DNA from: Chania fonticola_B
GTDB lineage: Bacteria > Pseudomonadota > Gammaproteobacteria > Enterobacterales > Enterobacteriaceae
Direction: 5' to 3' (one strand)
NCBI RefSeq assembly: GCF_048537545.1
Contig: NZ_CP183218.1
DNA: 64,000 bases
Made by a program: the position numbers and the translations under genes. How positions within the stretch are numbered: the first letter of the stretch is position 1; each line of letters opens with the position of its first letter. Below are positions 16,543 through 26,459 of the stretch, in pieces. A model generated the notes under the pieces. That model saw only the letters and a list, made by a program, of their open reading frames with translations, did not search any database and was not told the DNA's origin.

Positions 16543-19151
16543 TGTTGTTCCTCGGGTTTAGAGAGCGTCTGCTCCAGCCACTCTTGTAAATTGTCGCCGA
16601 AGCGCAGGCTGCGCCACAGCTGAAACACGTTTTCCTGATGGCTATAGTTAAGGATAACCTCACGCTTGGCATTTTTCTGCGGATTTACGCCATCGATATG
16701 CGCCTTTAGCGTCAATTCGCCCAGGTTATCGAGATCGACCCGCGCCTTTGAGCGGTTGATTTCCATGTAGCGTAGCCAGTCGATGGCGGCACCGGTGGCC
16801 AGGTTATTGCTGCCAATAGCATCGGCCATATCTTTATCCAGCCGCAGCGTCATGACCCCCGCATTGGCGATCCAGCCATTTTGCACCAGCCATTTGGGGT
16901 GGTTCAGGTAGAGCGGCAACTCGCCGTTGATGCGGCCAGACATGGCGAACTGCTTCGGTTTGAGCGCGGTAAACAGTGCGCTGAGGTCGATTTCTTCCAG
17001 TTTGAGCACCGCCGCATCATGCTGCGGCATCCGTAATGCCGAAAGGCTGATATGACCGTTCAGCATATCCACACCGATGTTGCTCAACGTCAACGGATAC
17101 GCTTCGCTGTAGGGATAGGTACCTTGCAGATCGGCGGTAATATTCTGCATCTCAAACAGCGTCTTGATGGATTTGATGCGCAGCATGATCGGCCGTTTGG
17201 CCCCAAGCTGCCACAGGTGGTTCTTAAACCGATAGGGCAAGACAAAGTCCAGCCCGCTCAATTCGCCATCTTGCAGCCACATGCCGCCATTGCGCACCAC
17301 CCAGTGGCCACCGGCTTCAAACCCCTGTACTCGCGCAGCAGAAAATGCCGACTGCGCATAGAACTCGCCTGCCCGCAGTTTGATGTTCAGATCGGGTGAA
17401 ATCAGCGGTTGGAATACCGTTAACGACTGTTTTGGCCACCAGCCTTCACCCCGCAGGCGTTCACCATCCCAGCGGCCCCGCAACTTGATTGGACCAATCT
17501 GCTCGGCCTGCAACGCGCCTTGCCATTGGAAACTGTCTGGCCCCGTACCTTGCAACTGCAAATCCAGTACCGAAGGCGGCAAATAACGGCCTGCACCAAA
17601 ACTGGTTTTGTCAGCCACCAGTTGCACACCGCCGGTAAGGCTCGGTGCTTTGCTATCCCGCTGCCACTGGATCGGCTGGCTGAGCGTCATGCGCGGCGTC
17701 GCGACCGTGACCATGCCGTACTTCAACCGATCAAAACCGGTGGAAAGTCGATCCAGGATGATGCTGGTGTCCTGCCAACGCCCACTGCCTGCAACATCCC
17801 AGGCGGCCTGTAGCGGGGGTAACTTGCCGTTACCCCAAGCGCGCCATTGCCACTGACCATGATCTGGCCAGAAATCTTGTGCCTGACCGTCCAAATGCAG
17901 CTTGAAACGGCCCCAGTAACTTTCGCTGGCGCTGATAATCGCCTGCAAACGGCCACTGATCCCAAGAGCGGTGACTTTTACTCCAGCCAGCGGCAGCCGA
18001 GCCTCTTCCAGTTTTATGTCCGGTGCCGGGCGGCCCCAGGCGCGCAGTAAAGACCCCGGCTGTAGCACCAGCGTTGGGTTAAGGACCGAGCCGCTGATAA
18101 TGCCGGGGATTGACGCCGTAAGCGAGAGATTGGCCAGGTTTGCCTGCCCGGTCAGCTGGAATCCCAGATCGCTGTTGGTCAGACTCAGGCTACCCGGCCC
18201 CAACGTCAGCACCGCGTTGCCCTTGCCGTTGTGCCCGGCGGTGATCACGTTCAAACGTGCGGTAATTTGGGTTTCGTCAAACCCCTGGCTCCAGTCATGC
18301 AACGCCACATTCAAACCACCGCTGAGTGGTTGCTCCAGATAAGGCCAGCGCCATTCGCCTTTTTCGATGCTGATCTGTTTTGGCGTTAGTGCCCAAGGGA
18401 GCGTCGCCAACGGTTGGTCGCTGCCCTTTTCCGTCAGGGTCAATACACCCTGCTGCTGTTGCCAGTGCAAATCCAGCAGCAAGGGTTTTTCCAGATAGGC
18501 GGTTTGTATCTCACCTTGCAACGCCCCTTGGATCGGCAAACTGTCCATATCCAGCGGTACGGTGACTTTGCCTGTCAGTTGTACAGGAACCGTGCTGTTG
18601 GGTGGCGTGATGCTAAGCTTGCTTAGCGTCAGTTGCTGATGTTCATCCAACTGCGCCTCGGCGGTGACGTTCTTACCTTGATAATGCAACCGTTGGCCAG
18701 TGGCCGCAGACGACAGTTGCAATTTACCGGCGTAGGCTTGCCATGGGGTGAGCGTGAGAAGATTGATATTCAGGTCAAACGGCGGCAGCATCGCTTGCAA
18801 TTGGTCTAGCGCCAATGGCGTGCTGTCCCCCTCGGAGGCGGGCAATTTTGACAGGCAGGCGGTATCCACGTCCGCTCGTTCACCCTTTAAATGCCAACTT
18901 CCCATTTGGTAGGCGAGTTGCAGTTCACTGACATTGGCGATGGCGCAGCCTTGGGCGCTGAACTTCAGCCCATCAAGATGCAAAGCCCCCTGCTGCCAAC
19001 GCAAGGGTCCTTGCAAAACCAGCTGGCTACCCTGCGGTAACCAAGGCGCTATCGCACGCGGCAACCAACGAGGCAGGGTTTGCCACAGCGCGATGATCAA
19101 CAGGATGATGCCCGTTACGATCGCTACAAATACTTTTAATCTCTTGGTCAT
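16539..19151 (-). CDS. ydbH: AsmA-like intermembrane lipid-transport protein YdbH
   Basis: An 870-residue protein with an N-terminal membrane anchor (residues about 6-24) and a long beta-rich periplasmic part of the AsmA/TamB type. In E. coli YdbH is partly redundant with TamB and YhdP in carrying phospholipids to the outer membrane, with YnbE as its outer-membrane partner. The length agrees with E. coli YdbH (879). I chose the start at 19151 (MTKRLKVFVAIVTG) because the anchor begins there; the 31 codons upstream do not resemble the family. It is the first gene of ydbH-ynbE-ydbL, and is divergent from ldhA with about 270 bases between. Confidence 0.94.
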   Translation of the reverse strand: MTKRLKVFVAIVTGIILLIIALWQTLPRWLPRAIAPWLPQGSQLVLQGPLRWQQGALHLDGLKFSAQGCAIANVSELQLAYQMGSWHLKGERADVDTACLSKLPASEGDSTPLALDQLQAMLPPFDLNINLLTLTPWQAYAGKLQLSSAATGQRLHYQGKNVTAEAQLDEHQQLTLSKLSITPPNSTVPVQLTGKVTVPLDMDSLPIQGALQGEIQTAYLEKPLLLDLHWQQQQGVLTLTEKGSDQPLATLPWALTPKQISIEKGEWRWPYLEQPLSGGLNVALHDWSQGFDETQITARLNVITAGHNGKGNAVLTLGPGSLSLTNSDLGFQLTGQANLANLSLTASIPGIISGSVLNPTLVLQPGSLLRAWGRPAPDIKLEEARLPLAGVKVTALGISGRLQAIISASESYWGRFKLHLDGQAQDFWPDHGQWQWRAWGNGKLPPLQAAWDVAGSGRWQDTSIILDRLSTGFDRLKYGMVTVATPRMTLSQPIQWQRDSKAPSLTGGVQLVADKTSFGAGRYLPPSVLDLQLQGTGPDSFQWQGALQAEQIGPIKLRGRWDGERLRGEGWWPKQSLTVFQPLISPDLNIKLRAGEFYAQSAFSAARVQGFEAGGHWVVRNGGMWLQDGELSGLDFVLPYRFKNHLWQLGAKRPIMLRIKSIKTLFEMQNITADLQGTYPYSEAYPLTLSNIGVDMLNGHISLSALRMPQHDAAVLKLEEIDLSALFTALKPKQFAMSGRINGELPLYLNHPKWLVQNGWIANAGVMTLRLDKDMADAIGSNNLATGAAIDWLRYMEINRSKARVDLDNLGELTLKAHIDGVNPQKNAKREVILNYSHQENVFQLWRSLRFGDNLQEWLEQTLSKPEEQQ

Positions 19152-19418
19152 TAAGCGCAGGTTTAGTTCCTGATAAACATCGATTAGCCAAGTGCAATGA
19201 TGACACGGATCCCCTGGCAGGTGAAGGTGAACCCATCTCATCATTTATAGAGCAGGTTTCGCAATTTTGATATTTACCCAGTGAATATAGAAAATGGCTA
19301 ATACACTGATTATCAGCATAAAACCCTAAAAGACCTGCGCCGTCACAGGTCGCTAAACCATTGTCGTATTTGGCAAAATATGTTAATTTGATCACATAAT
19401 CACGCGGGAGAAACCACG

Positions 19419-20411
19419 ATGAAAATGGCGATTTACAGCACCAAACAGTATGACCGTAAGTATCTTGAATTGGTAAATCAGCAGTTTGGTTATGAGCTGG
19501 AGTTTTTCGACTTTCTGCTAAGCAAGAAAACCGCCAAAACGGCTATCGGCTGTAAGGCCGTATGCATCTTCGTCAATGACGACGGTAGCCGGGAAGTGCT
19601 GGAAGAGCTGGCCGCGCTTGGGGTCGAGATCCTCGCCCTGCGTTGCGCCGGGTTCAATAACGTCGATCTGGATGCGGCGAAAGAGCTGGGTATCAAGGTG
19701 GTGCGCGTTCCGGCTTATTCACCTGAAGCCGTCGCCGAACACGCCGTGGGCATGATGATGTGCCTGAACCGCCGCATTCATCGTGCTTATCAGCGCACCC
19801 GCGATGCCAACTTCTCGCTGGAAGGGCTGATCGGCTTCAATATGCATAACCGCACCGCAGGCGTGATTGGCACCGGTAAGATCGGCGTAGCCACCATGCG
19901 TATTCTGAAAGGCTTTGGCATGAAGCTCTTGGCCTACGATCCCTACCCAAGCGCGCAGGCGTTAGAACTGGGTGCCGAATATGTCGATCTTAAGACGCTG
20001 TATGCCCAGGCGGACGTGATCACCCTGCACTGCCCGTTGACGCCGGAAAACCATCACCTGCTGAATGCGGACGCGTTTTCCATGATGAAGGACGGCGTGA
20101 TGGTGATTAACACCAGCCGCGGTGCCTTGATCGACTCTTCCGCCGCTATCGATGCCCTCAAACAGCAGAAGATTGGTGCGCTGGGGATGGACGTATACGA
20201 GAACGAACGCGACCTGTTCTTTGAAGACAAATCCAACGACGTGATCCAGGACGACGTTTTCCGCCGCCTGTCCGCCTGCCATAACGTGCTGTTTACCGGC
20301 CACCAGGCGTTCCTGACGGAAGAGGCGTTGACCAGTATCTCGCAAACCACGTTGAAAAATATTGAACAGCTTACGCGGGGTGAAGCCTGCCCTAATCAGC
20401 TTAATGCCTAA
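19419..20411 (+). CDS. ldhA: Fermentative D-lactate dehydrogenase LdhA
   Basis: A 330-residue NAD-dependent 2-hydroxyacid dehydrogenase that reduces pyruvate to D-lactate during fermentation. The Rossmann motif GVIGTGKIG is present. The substrate and catalytic region includes NTSRGALID with Arg, the Glu-bearing GMDVYENE and the catalytic His in FTGHQAFLT. Length and start (MKMAIYSTKQYDRKYLE) match E. coli LdhA (329). It is followed by hslJ as in E. coli, with a U-less hairpin between. The enzyme works in the cytoplasm together with the pyruvate enzymes nearby (nifJ). Confidence 0.97.
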   Translation: MKMAIYSTKQYDRKYLELVNQQFGYELEFFDFLLSKKTAKTAIGCKAVCIFVNDDGSREVLEELAALGVEILALRCAGFNNVDLDAAKELGIKVVRVPAYSPEAVAEHAVGMMMCLNRRIHRAYQRTRDANFSLEGLIGFNMHNRTAGVIGTGKIGVATMRILKGFGMKLLAYDPYPSAQALELGAEYVDLKTLYAQADVITLHCPLTPENHHLLNADAFSMMKDGVMVINTSRGALIDSSAAIDALKQQKIGALGMDVYENERDLFFEDKSNDVIQDDVFRRLSACHNVLFTGHQAFLTEEALTSISQTTLKNIEQLTRGEACPNQLNA

Positions 20412-20417
20412 TACTTT

Positions 20418-20436
20418 GGGGCGCGCTTAGCGCCCC
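20418..20436. repeat. Hairpin between ldhA and hslJ
   Basis: GGGGCGC (20418-20424) pairs with GCGCCCC (20430-20436) around GCTTA. No T run follows, so termination would be partial and hslJ may receive read-through. Confidence 0.6.
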
Positions 20437-20469
20437 TGATCCTTCCGACAAAACCTGAACAGGTTCACA

Positions 20470-20904
20470 ATGATGAAAAAACTGATCCCTTTAGCAATGG
20501 CCTGTGCGCTATTGGCTGGCTGTGGTTCCGCGCAAACCAAACAACAAACCGTAGTAGAAAGCGATCTACTGCATCACAACTTTGTGTTGCAAAGCGTGGA
20601 TGGTGTAGCGGTTGAGGCGAAACAAGGCAGCGGCCCGAGCATTGAGTTCGGCGAGAAAATGAATATTTCCGGATCTATGTGCAACCGTTTCTTCGGCCAG
20701 GGCCAGTTAGAAAACGGCGTGCTGACGGTGAAAAACCTCGCTACGACCCGCATGATGTGCGCGGATCCGCAACGTAACCAATGGGATCAAACCATCGGCA
20801 CACTGCTGGCTAACGGTGCAAAAGTCTCTCTCAACGGCCAACAGCTGACCCTGAGCGGCAGCGATCACCAACTGGTGTATACCCTGAAAGACTGGGTCAA
20901 TTAA
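20470..20904 (+). CDS. hslJ: Heat-inducible lipoprotein HslJ (META domain)
   Basis: A 144-residue lipoprotein with lipobox LLAGC (Cys near residue 18) and a META domain: FVLQSVDG, then NISGSMCNRFFGQG and TTRMMCADP with two conserved Cys. HslJ is a heat-shock protein of the envelope that in E. coli affects novobiocin resistance. The position after ldhA and before ydbJ-nifJ is that of E. coli. Two adjacent ATGs at 20470 and 20473 are equally good starts. Confidence 0.93.
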   Translation: MMKKLIPLAMACALLAGCGSAQTKQQTVVESDLLHHNFVLQSVDGVAVEAKQGSGPSIEFGEKMNISGSMCNRFFGQGQLENGVLTVKNLATTRMMCADPQRNQWDQTIGTLLANGAKVSLNGQQLTLSGSDHQLVYTLKDWVN

Positions 20905-20911
20905 TTTTCCC

Positions 20912-20946
20912 CCTCACCCCAACCCTCTCCCAAAGGGAGAGGGAGC
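20912..20946. repeat. Intergenic palindromic repeat (CCCTCTCCC-AAA-GGGAGAGGG)
   Basis: A 9-bp perfect stem (20923-20931 with 20935-20943) with a 3-base loop, preceded by CCCTCACCCCAA. This element is common between genes in many proteobacteria. A related but diverged hairpin with an AACCC-CTCTC arm is at 36470-36499. It lies between convergent hslJ and ydbJ. Confidence 0.7.
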
Positions 20947-21012
20947 TGGCACGGTGATGAAGGTAACAACGGTTGCCAATCTGTCGCACGCTACGTCCGG
21001 GATAAAATGGAC

Positions 21013-21270
21013 TTACCGGGAACAGGCTCCACGGCCCAGCGCCGACTCTTCGCACTGTTTGCCGTTCGGCATCTGACACATTCTGAGCGTATCGCCGTTG
21101 AGCGAATGGGCAATGGTGGTTACTCCGCCCACGCTGGCACAGCTTTCGCTGGTAGGTATCGCACCAATATTGGCACTGGTGGCGATCTGCTGTGGTTCTT
21201 GGTTGTTATTGCTGCTGCAGGCAGCCAAAGAGAGTATGGCGCCGGCAAGCAGCCATTTTGCTGTGATCAT
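21013..21270 (-). CDS. ydbJ: DUF333 lipoprotein YdbJ
   Basis: An 85-residue lipoprotein with lipobox LAAC (Cys near residue 18) and a DUF333 domain containing SCASVGG, RMCQMPNGKQCEESALGRGAC with the expected Cys pattern. It corresponds in place to E. coli ydbJ, between hslJ and nifJ (ydbK). The start at 21270 (MITAKWLLAGAIL) gives a normal lipoprotein signal; the frame extends 21 codons upstream without one. Function unknown. Confidence 0.85.
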   Translation of the reverse strand: MITAKWLLAGAILSLAACSSNNNQEPQQIATSANIGAIPTSESCASVGGVTTIAHSLNGDTLRMCQMPNGKQCEESALGRGACSR

Positions 21271-21516
21271 TATTCGTACCCCTGAACCGAAACGATGCTG
21301 TGTAATTTTGCCATTGCTGATAACCCGAGCCACTGGAACGATGGGCCCGTTTGGTTATCTTTGATGTCCACCCGTTGAGCTTCAAGTTGCCGCCTGCTCA
21401 TCATCAAGCGGCAACCGGAAAGACAACTTTAGTAATCTAGCTTGTTAGCTTAATAATAGAAATATGATTAGCCATTAATTTGGCTTTTTTTTGACCTGAA
21501 AGCATTTCACTCCCGA

Positions 21517-21849
21517 TCAGTGCCCTGCCGACTTGGACAGCAGATTAATCACCAACACCCCGGCAATAATCAGCCCCATACCAACCACCGCAGGCAAATC
21601 CAGCTTTTGCTGGTAAATAAACACCGCGGCAATCGACACCAGCACGATCCCCAATCCCGACCAGAGGGCATAGACAATCCCTAGCGGCATGGTTTTTACC
21701 ACCATCGAAAGCCCCCAAAATGCTACCGCGTAACCCAACACGACAAACACCGATGGCCACAAGCGGGTGAACCCTTCAGAGGCTTTCAGCAAGGTGGTGG
21801 CAATCACTTCGGCGATAATCGCCATAGCTAAATAGATAAATGCGGTCAT
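21517..21849 (-). CDS. Small multidrug resistance (SMR) transporter, EmrE-like
   Basis: A 110-residue inner-membrane protein with four membrane segments. Glu14, the essential proton/substrate site of EmrE, is present in MAIIAEVIATTLLK, as are the segment-3 motif ALWSGLGIV and the C-terminal segment LIIAGVLVINLLSK. SMR proteins work as dimers that exchange H+ for cationic drugs or guanidinium-type metabolites. The GxG motif and sequence place it with the EmrE/QacE branch rather than SugE/Gdx, though I cannot test this. The start at 21849 matches the family; 10 extra codons upstream are unlikely. It is not at this position in E. coli, so it is an insertion between ydbJ and nifJ. Confidence 0.9.
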   Translation of the reverse strand: MTAFIYLAMAIIAEVIATTLLKASEGFTRLWPSVFVVLGYAVAFWGLSMVVKTMPLGIVYALWSGLGIVLVSIAAVFIYQQKLDLPAVVGMGLIIAGVLVINLLSKSAGH

Positions 21850-22101
21850 TTTCAACTTCTTCTTTCTGTTTCGCGTCACATCAATAATAGGACGCGGAGA
21901 TTAAATTAGCGTTACATCGCGGCAACGCTTTACCATTACGCTGCAAATAGTAATTATTTTTTAACGAAATATCACCTTACATCCAGATTTTTGTGCGCCA
22001 CACAAATGCGATAAAGCACAAATAACCCCCTCTGTTAGACTTTACTGATGATTATAAGAAGCTGACTTTTGCAGCTTTGTGAGCACAGAAAGGTACTGCA
22101 G

Positions 22102-25100
22102 ATGATTACTACAGATGGTAATAACGCTGTCGCTTCCGTGGCTTATCGCACCAGTGAAGTGATTGCCATTTACCCAATTACCCCGAGTTCGACCATGGCG
22201 GAACAAACCGCTGCCTGGTCCAGTGACGGCAGGAAAAACATTTGGGGCGACGTCCCCAACGTGGTGGAAATGCAGTCCGAAGGCGGAGCCATTGCTACCG
22301 TGCACGGTGCGTTGCAAACCGGCGCACTTTCCACCTCCTTCACCTCGTCCCAGGGATTGCTGTTGATGATCCCTTCGCTGTATAAGCTGGCCGGGGAGCT
22401 AACGCCATTTGTCCTGCACGTTGCCGCTCGCACCGTCGCCACTCATGCATTATCCATCTTTGGCGATCACTCCGACGTAATGGCCGTACGCCAGACCGGT
22501 TGCGCCATGCTGTGTGCCAGCAACGTGCAAGAAGCGCAGGATTTCGCGTTGATCGCCCAGACGGCCACGCTAAACAGCCGCCTGCCGTTCATCCATTTCT
22601 TCGATGGTTTCCGCACCTCGCACGAAATCAACAAGATCGCCCCGCTGAGCGACGAAACGCTACAGCAGATGATGCCGCAGGACGCCATCGACGCCCACCG
22701 CAGCCGGGCTCTCTCACCGGATCATCCCGTCATACGCGGCACGTCAGCCAACCCGGATACCTACTTCCAATCGCGGGAAGCGACCAATCCGTGGTACGAC
22801 AATACTTACCAGCATGTGCAGCAGGCGATGGACAAGTTTGCGGCCATCACCGGCCGCAGCTATCAGCCGTTTGAGTATTACGGCCACCCGCAGGCCGAAC
22901 GCGTGGTGATCCTGATGGGGTCCGCCATCGGTACCTGTGAAGAAGCGATCGACCATCTGCTGACGCGCGGTGAAAAAGTGGGCGTCCTTAAAGTCCGGCT
23001 TTACCGTCCTTTCTCCGCCAAACATCTGCTCGCCGTACTGCCGGAAAGCGCACAAAAAATTGCGGTACTTGACCGCACCAAAGAGCCGGGTGCTCTGGCC
23101 GAGCCTTTATACCTGGATGTGATGACCGCGCTGGCAGAAGCCTTTAGCCGTGGTGAACGTGCCAGCATGCCGATGGTGATTGGCGGGCGCTATGGGCTAT
23201 CTTCCAAGGAGTTTGGCCCAGACTGCGCGTTGGCCATTTTCCGCGAGTTGATGCTGGATAAGCCCCGCCCCCGTTTTACCGTGGGTATTTTCGACGATAT
23301 TACCGGTCTGTCACTACCGCTCCACGAAGAAACGCTCCCTCAGCGGGCCTCGTTGGAGGCGCTGTTCTATGGTTTGGGCAGCGATGGCTCGGTTTCTGCC
23401 ACCAAGAACAACATCAAAATTATCGGCAACAGCACGCCGATGTTTGCCCAAGGCTACTTTGTCTACGACTCGAAAAAGGCCGGCGGCCTGACCGTGTCAC
23501 ACCTGCGGGTTAGCGATAAGCCGATCAATTCGGCGTATCTTATCGACCGCGCCGACTTTGTCGGTTGCCACCAATGGCAGTTTATCGACAAGTATCAAAT
23601 GGTGGAGCGGCTAAAACCTGGCGGTATTTTCCTGCTTAATACCCCTTATAGCGCGGATGAAGTCTGGTCGCGCCTGCCGCAGGAGGTCCAGGCGATCCTG
23701 CATCAGCGCCAGGCAAAGCTTTACATCATCAACGCGGCCAAGCTGGCGCGCGAATGTCATTTGGGTGCCCGCATCAATACCGTTATGCAGATGGCCTTCT
23801 TCCATCTGACAAAGATCCTGCCGGGTGAAGTGGCGTTGCAGGAGCTACAGGGAGCGATTGCCCGCAGCTACAGCAACAAGGGCCAAGAGGTGGTCGAACG
23901 TAACTGGCAGGCCTTGGGCGCCACGCTGAGTGAGCTGACGGAAATCCCGCTGCGCCCACTCGACAGCAACAGTCCGATACGTCCACCGGTGGTTTCCGAC
24001 GCCGCGCCGTATTTTGTCAAAACCGTTACCGCCGTGATGCTGGCGGGGCTGGGCGATACCCTGCCGGTTTCTGCATTCCCGCCGGACGGCACCTGGCCTG
24101 TAGGCACCACGCAGTGGGAAAAACGCAATATCGCCGAAGAAGTGCCGATCTGGCAGCCGGACCTGTGTACCCAGTGTAACCACTGCGTCGCCGCCTGCCC
24201 GCATTCTGCCATTCGCGCCAAAGTGGTTCCACCAGAAGCCATGGAGTACGCCCCTGCCACGCTGCAATCGCTGGATGTAAAATCCCGTGATATGCGCGGC
24301 CAGAAATACGTATTGCAGGTCGCCCCTGAAGATTGCACCGGCTGTAACCTGTGCGTAGAGGTTTGCCCGGCGAAAGATCGCCAGAACCCGGAAATCAAGG
24401 CGATCAATATGGCATCCCGCCTCGATCATCTGGCAGAGGAAAAGGCTCATTATGACTTCTTCCTGCAACTGCCAGAGATCGACGCCTCGCAGTTGGAACG
24501 CATCGATATCCGCACCTCACAGCTGATCTCTCCGCTGTTTGAATATTCGGGTGCCTGTTCCGGCTGTGGCGAAACGCCGTATATCAAGCTGCTGACCCAG
24601 CTATATGGCGACCGGTTGCTGATTGCCAACGCCACTGGCTGTTCTTCTATCTATGGCGGTAACCTGCCCACCACGCCTTACACCACCAACGCCGATGGCC
24701 GTGGCCCAGCCTGGGCAAACTCGCTGTTTGAGGATAATGCCGAATTTGGTCTGGGCTTCCGCCTGACGGTGGATCAGCACCGCCGCCGCGTATTGCGCCT
24801 GCTCGATACCTTGGCTCCGCAATTACCTGCCCAGTTGGTGGCCTCATTGCAGGCAGACGAGATCGCCACCGGCCCGCGCCGCCAGCAGATCGCCGAATTA
24901 CGTAGCCTGTTGGCTAACGTGGCAGGTAACGACGCCCGTCAGCTAGCTACCGATGCCGACTATCTGGTAGATAAGTCTATCTGGCTGATCGGCGGTGACG
25001 GCTGGGCCTACGATATCGGCTTCGGCGGTCTGGATCATGTGCTGAGCCTGACGGAAAACGTCAACGTGTTAGTGCTGGATACGCAGTGCTACTCCAATAC

Positions 25101-25635
25101 CGGCGGCCAACAATCCAAGGCCACTCCGCTGGGGGCCGTGACCAAGTTTGGTGAACACGGCAAGCGCAAGGCTCGTAAGGATCTTGGCGTCAGCATGATG
25201 ATGTACGGCCATGTGTATGTTGCGCAGATCTCGTTGGGGGCGCAACTTAACCAGACGGTGAAAGCGATTCAGGAAGCGGAAGCCTATCCTGGCCCTTCCC
25301 TGATCATCGCCTACAGCCCTTGTGAGGAACACGGTTACGATCTGGCTCTGAGCCACGACCAGATGCGGCAGCTAACCGCGACCGGCTTCTGGCCGCTGTA
25401 TCGCTTCGATCCACGTCGTACTGCGGAAGGCAAAGCCGCGTTGGCGCTGGACTCCCGGCCACCGAACAGTGAGCTGACGGCGACATTGAACAAGGAACAG
25501 CGTTTCCGCCGCCTCAACACGCAGCAGCCTGAGGTTGCCGCCGCGCTGTATGAAGCAGCAGAAAAAGAGCTGAAGGAGAAATATGATTTCCTAAGCCTGC
25601 TGGCTGGGAAGTCGGAGAAGGCAGCTTCGGAGTAA
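22102..25635 (+). CDS. nifJ: Pyruvate:flavodoxin (ferredoxin) oxidoreductase NifJ/YdbK
   Basis: A 1177-residue single-chain enzyme that oxidises pyruvate with CoA to acetyl-CoA and CO2, passing electrons to flavodoxin or ferredoxin. An N-terminal pyrimidine-binding region (YPITPSSTMAEQ) is followed by the TPP-associated core. Two 4Fe-4S clusters follow: CTQCNHCVAACP from Cys689 and CTGCNLCVEVCP from Cys745. A third, proximal cluster is indicated by GACSGCGETPY, and TPP contacts by TYSNTGGQQSKATP-type residues. The start at 22102 follows AAAGG. A short palindrome, AAGCTG-N7-CAGCTT, lies at 22059-22077 in the leader. In E. coli the gene is part of the oxidative-stress response. A strong terminator follows. 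Confidence 0.96.
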   Translation: MITTDGNNAVASVAYRTSEVIAIYPITPSSTMAEQTAAWSSDGRKNIWGDVPNVVEMQSEGGAIATVHGALQTGALSTSFTSSQGLLLMIPSLYKLAGELTPFVLHVAARTVATHALSIFGDHSDVMAVRQTGCAMLCASNVQEAQDFALIAQTATLNSRLPFIHFFDGFRTSHEINKIAPLSDETLQQMMPQDAIDAHRSRALSPDHPVIRGTSANPDTYFQSREATNPWYDNTYQHVQQAMDKFAAITGRSYQPFEYYGHPQAERVVILMGSAIGTCEEAIDHLLTRGEKVGVLKVRLYRPFSAKHLLAVLPESAQKIAVLDRTKEPGALAEPLYLDVMTALAEAFSRGERASMPMVIGGRYGLSSKEFGPDCALAIFRELMLDKPRPRFTVGIFDDITGLSLPLHEETLPQRASLEALFYGLGSDGSVSATKNNIKIIGNSTPMFAQGYFVYDSKKAGGLTVSHLRVSDKPINSAYLIDRADFVGCHQWQFIDKYQMVERLKPGGIFLLNTPYSADEVWSRLPQEVQAILHQRQAKLYIINAAKLARECHLGARINTVMQMAFFHLTKILPGEVALQELQGAIARSYSNKGQEVVERNWQALGATLSELTEIPLRPLDSNSPIRPPVVSDAAPYFVKTVTAVMLAGLGDTLPVSAFPPDGTWPVGTTQWEKRNIAEEVPIWQPDLCTQCNHCVAACPHSAIRAKVVPPEAMEYAPATLQSLDVKSRDMRGQKYVLQVAPEDCTGCNLCVEVCPAKDRQNPEIKAINMASRLDHLAEEKAHYDFFLQLPEIDASQLERIDIRTSQLISPLFEYSGACSGCGETPYIKLLTQLYGDRLLIANATGCSSIYGGNLPTTPYTTNADGRGPAWANSLFEDNAEFGLGFRLTVDQHRRRVLRLLDTLAPQLPAQLVASLQADEIATGPRRQQIAELRSLLANVAGNDARQLATDADYLVDKSIWLIGGDGWAYDIGFGGLDHVLSLTENVNVLVLDTQCYSNTGGQQSKATPLGAVTKFGEHGKRKARKDLGVSMMMYGHVYVAQISLGAQLNQTVKAIQEAEAYPGPSLIIAYSPCEEHGYDLALSHDQMRQLTATGFWPLYRFDPRRTAEGKAALALDSRPPNSELTATLNKEQRFRRLNTQQPEVAAALYEAAEKELKEKYDFLSLLAGKSEKAASE

Positions 25636-25644
25636 CACTTTTGA

Positions 25645-25668
25645 GGGCGCGGTTTCGCGCCCTTTTTT
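25645..25668 (+). terminator. Intrinsic terminator of nifJ
   Basis: GGGCGCG (25645-25651) pairs with CGCGCCC (25656-25662) around GTTT, followed by six T. Confidence 0.92.
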
Positions 25669-25735
25669 GCTCTGGTTCGCCATGAAGAAGCGCTGCATGC
25701 TACGCCCATACAAACGATCGTGGTCACCTGAACAC

Positions 25736-26311
25736 TTACGAGCTGTTTTTTAATATCAGTGAGCAAGTGTATTCGCACTCCAAGAGCCAGAAAAAGCGCT
25801 TTGCGGTTTCCCTGATGTAATCACACTGTTTTTGACGTGGAATGTCGAAGTGCCTTGGGAACATAACATGTAAATAACCATACTCCTCATCAAAGCAATC
25901 AACGAAATCGCTTCGGACCCCATCCCAATAGTTAACAATTCGACTTAACATTGGGCTATCAAAATCATACCAGCGATCGAACGTGTCGATTAACGCGCCC
26001 CAAACGACGTTTTCATCCTCAGACCAGGCCAAAATCTTAAAGCATCGTCGAAAATAGTAGACCGTGGCCTCCAAGCTATCTGGATAGGGCTTACCGATAT
26101 CTTTGAGGTATGCAGCAAAATAAGTTTGTACCTCTTCCCTGACTAAATCCTTGTCCAGCCCTAGCGAAGCCAATATCAGCAAATTGCTAGAAGGATCACC
26201 AGCCAATACCCTCTGTTCAGCCCAGTCAGTGAAGTCACGTAAGTTTTGAATGGTAAAATCAGGTCTCGTCTTTGCGAGGAGATCCTTTAAATCTGTTGCG
26301 ATGCCAACCAC
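25736..26311 (-). CDS. Hypothetical protein, orphan accessory gene
   Basis: A 191-residue soluble protein I do not recognise. It is acidic and rich in aromatic residues, especially in the second half (WSEDENVVWGALIDTFDRWYDFD, DEEYGYLHVMFPRHFD), without signal peptide, membrane segment or obvious catalytic motif. The start is a GTG with CAGGGA 6 bases upstream. Its DNA is clearly more AT-rich than nifJ and ttcA, which it separates, so it is probably acquired. Small acidic orphan proteins of this kind are often immunity proteins for secreted toxins, but no toxin gene is nearby and nothing proves that role here. Confidence 0.7.
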   Translation of the reverse strand: MVGIATDLKDLLAKTRPDFTIQNLRDFTDWAEQRVLAGDPSSNLLILASLGLDKDLVREEVQTYFAAYLKDIGKPYPDSLEATVYYFRRCFKILAWSEDENVVWGALIDTFDRWYDFDSPMLSRIVNYWDGVRSDFVDCFDEEYGYLHVMFPRHFDIPRQKQCDYIRETAKRFFWLLECEYTCSLILKNSS

Positions 26312-26459
26312 AGTCTATCCCTGAATGGCCATGAACCTTGACCTGACATTACCACAGCTCAAACGAATAATGACCAAATCCTCCCAGAGAATGCTAAACT
26401 TGCCCGCTAAAAGTGTCATACCGCCGTAGCGCACCCAAATGAGAACGAGCACGATTTAA

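Noticed and set aside
16520..16550. Possible frameshift at the ydbH-ynbE junction
   Set aside because: The 4-base overlap is the normal ATGA coupling seen between these genes; both proteins have proper ends.
21880..22101. MicC sRNA upstream of nifJ, as in E. coli
   Set aside because: In E. coli micC lies between ompN and ydbK, but no MicC-like start or terminator is present here and ompN is absent.
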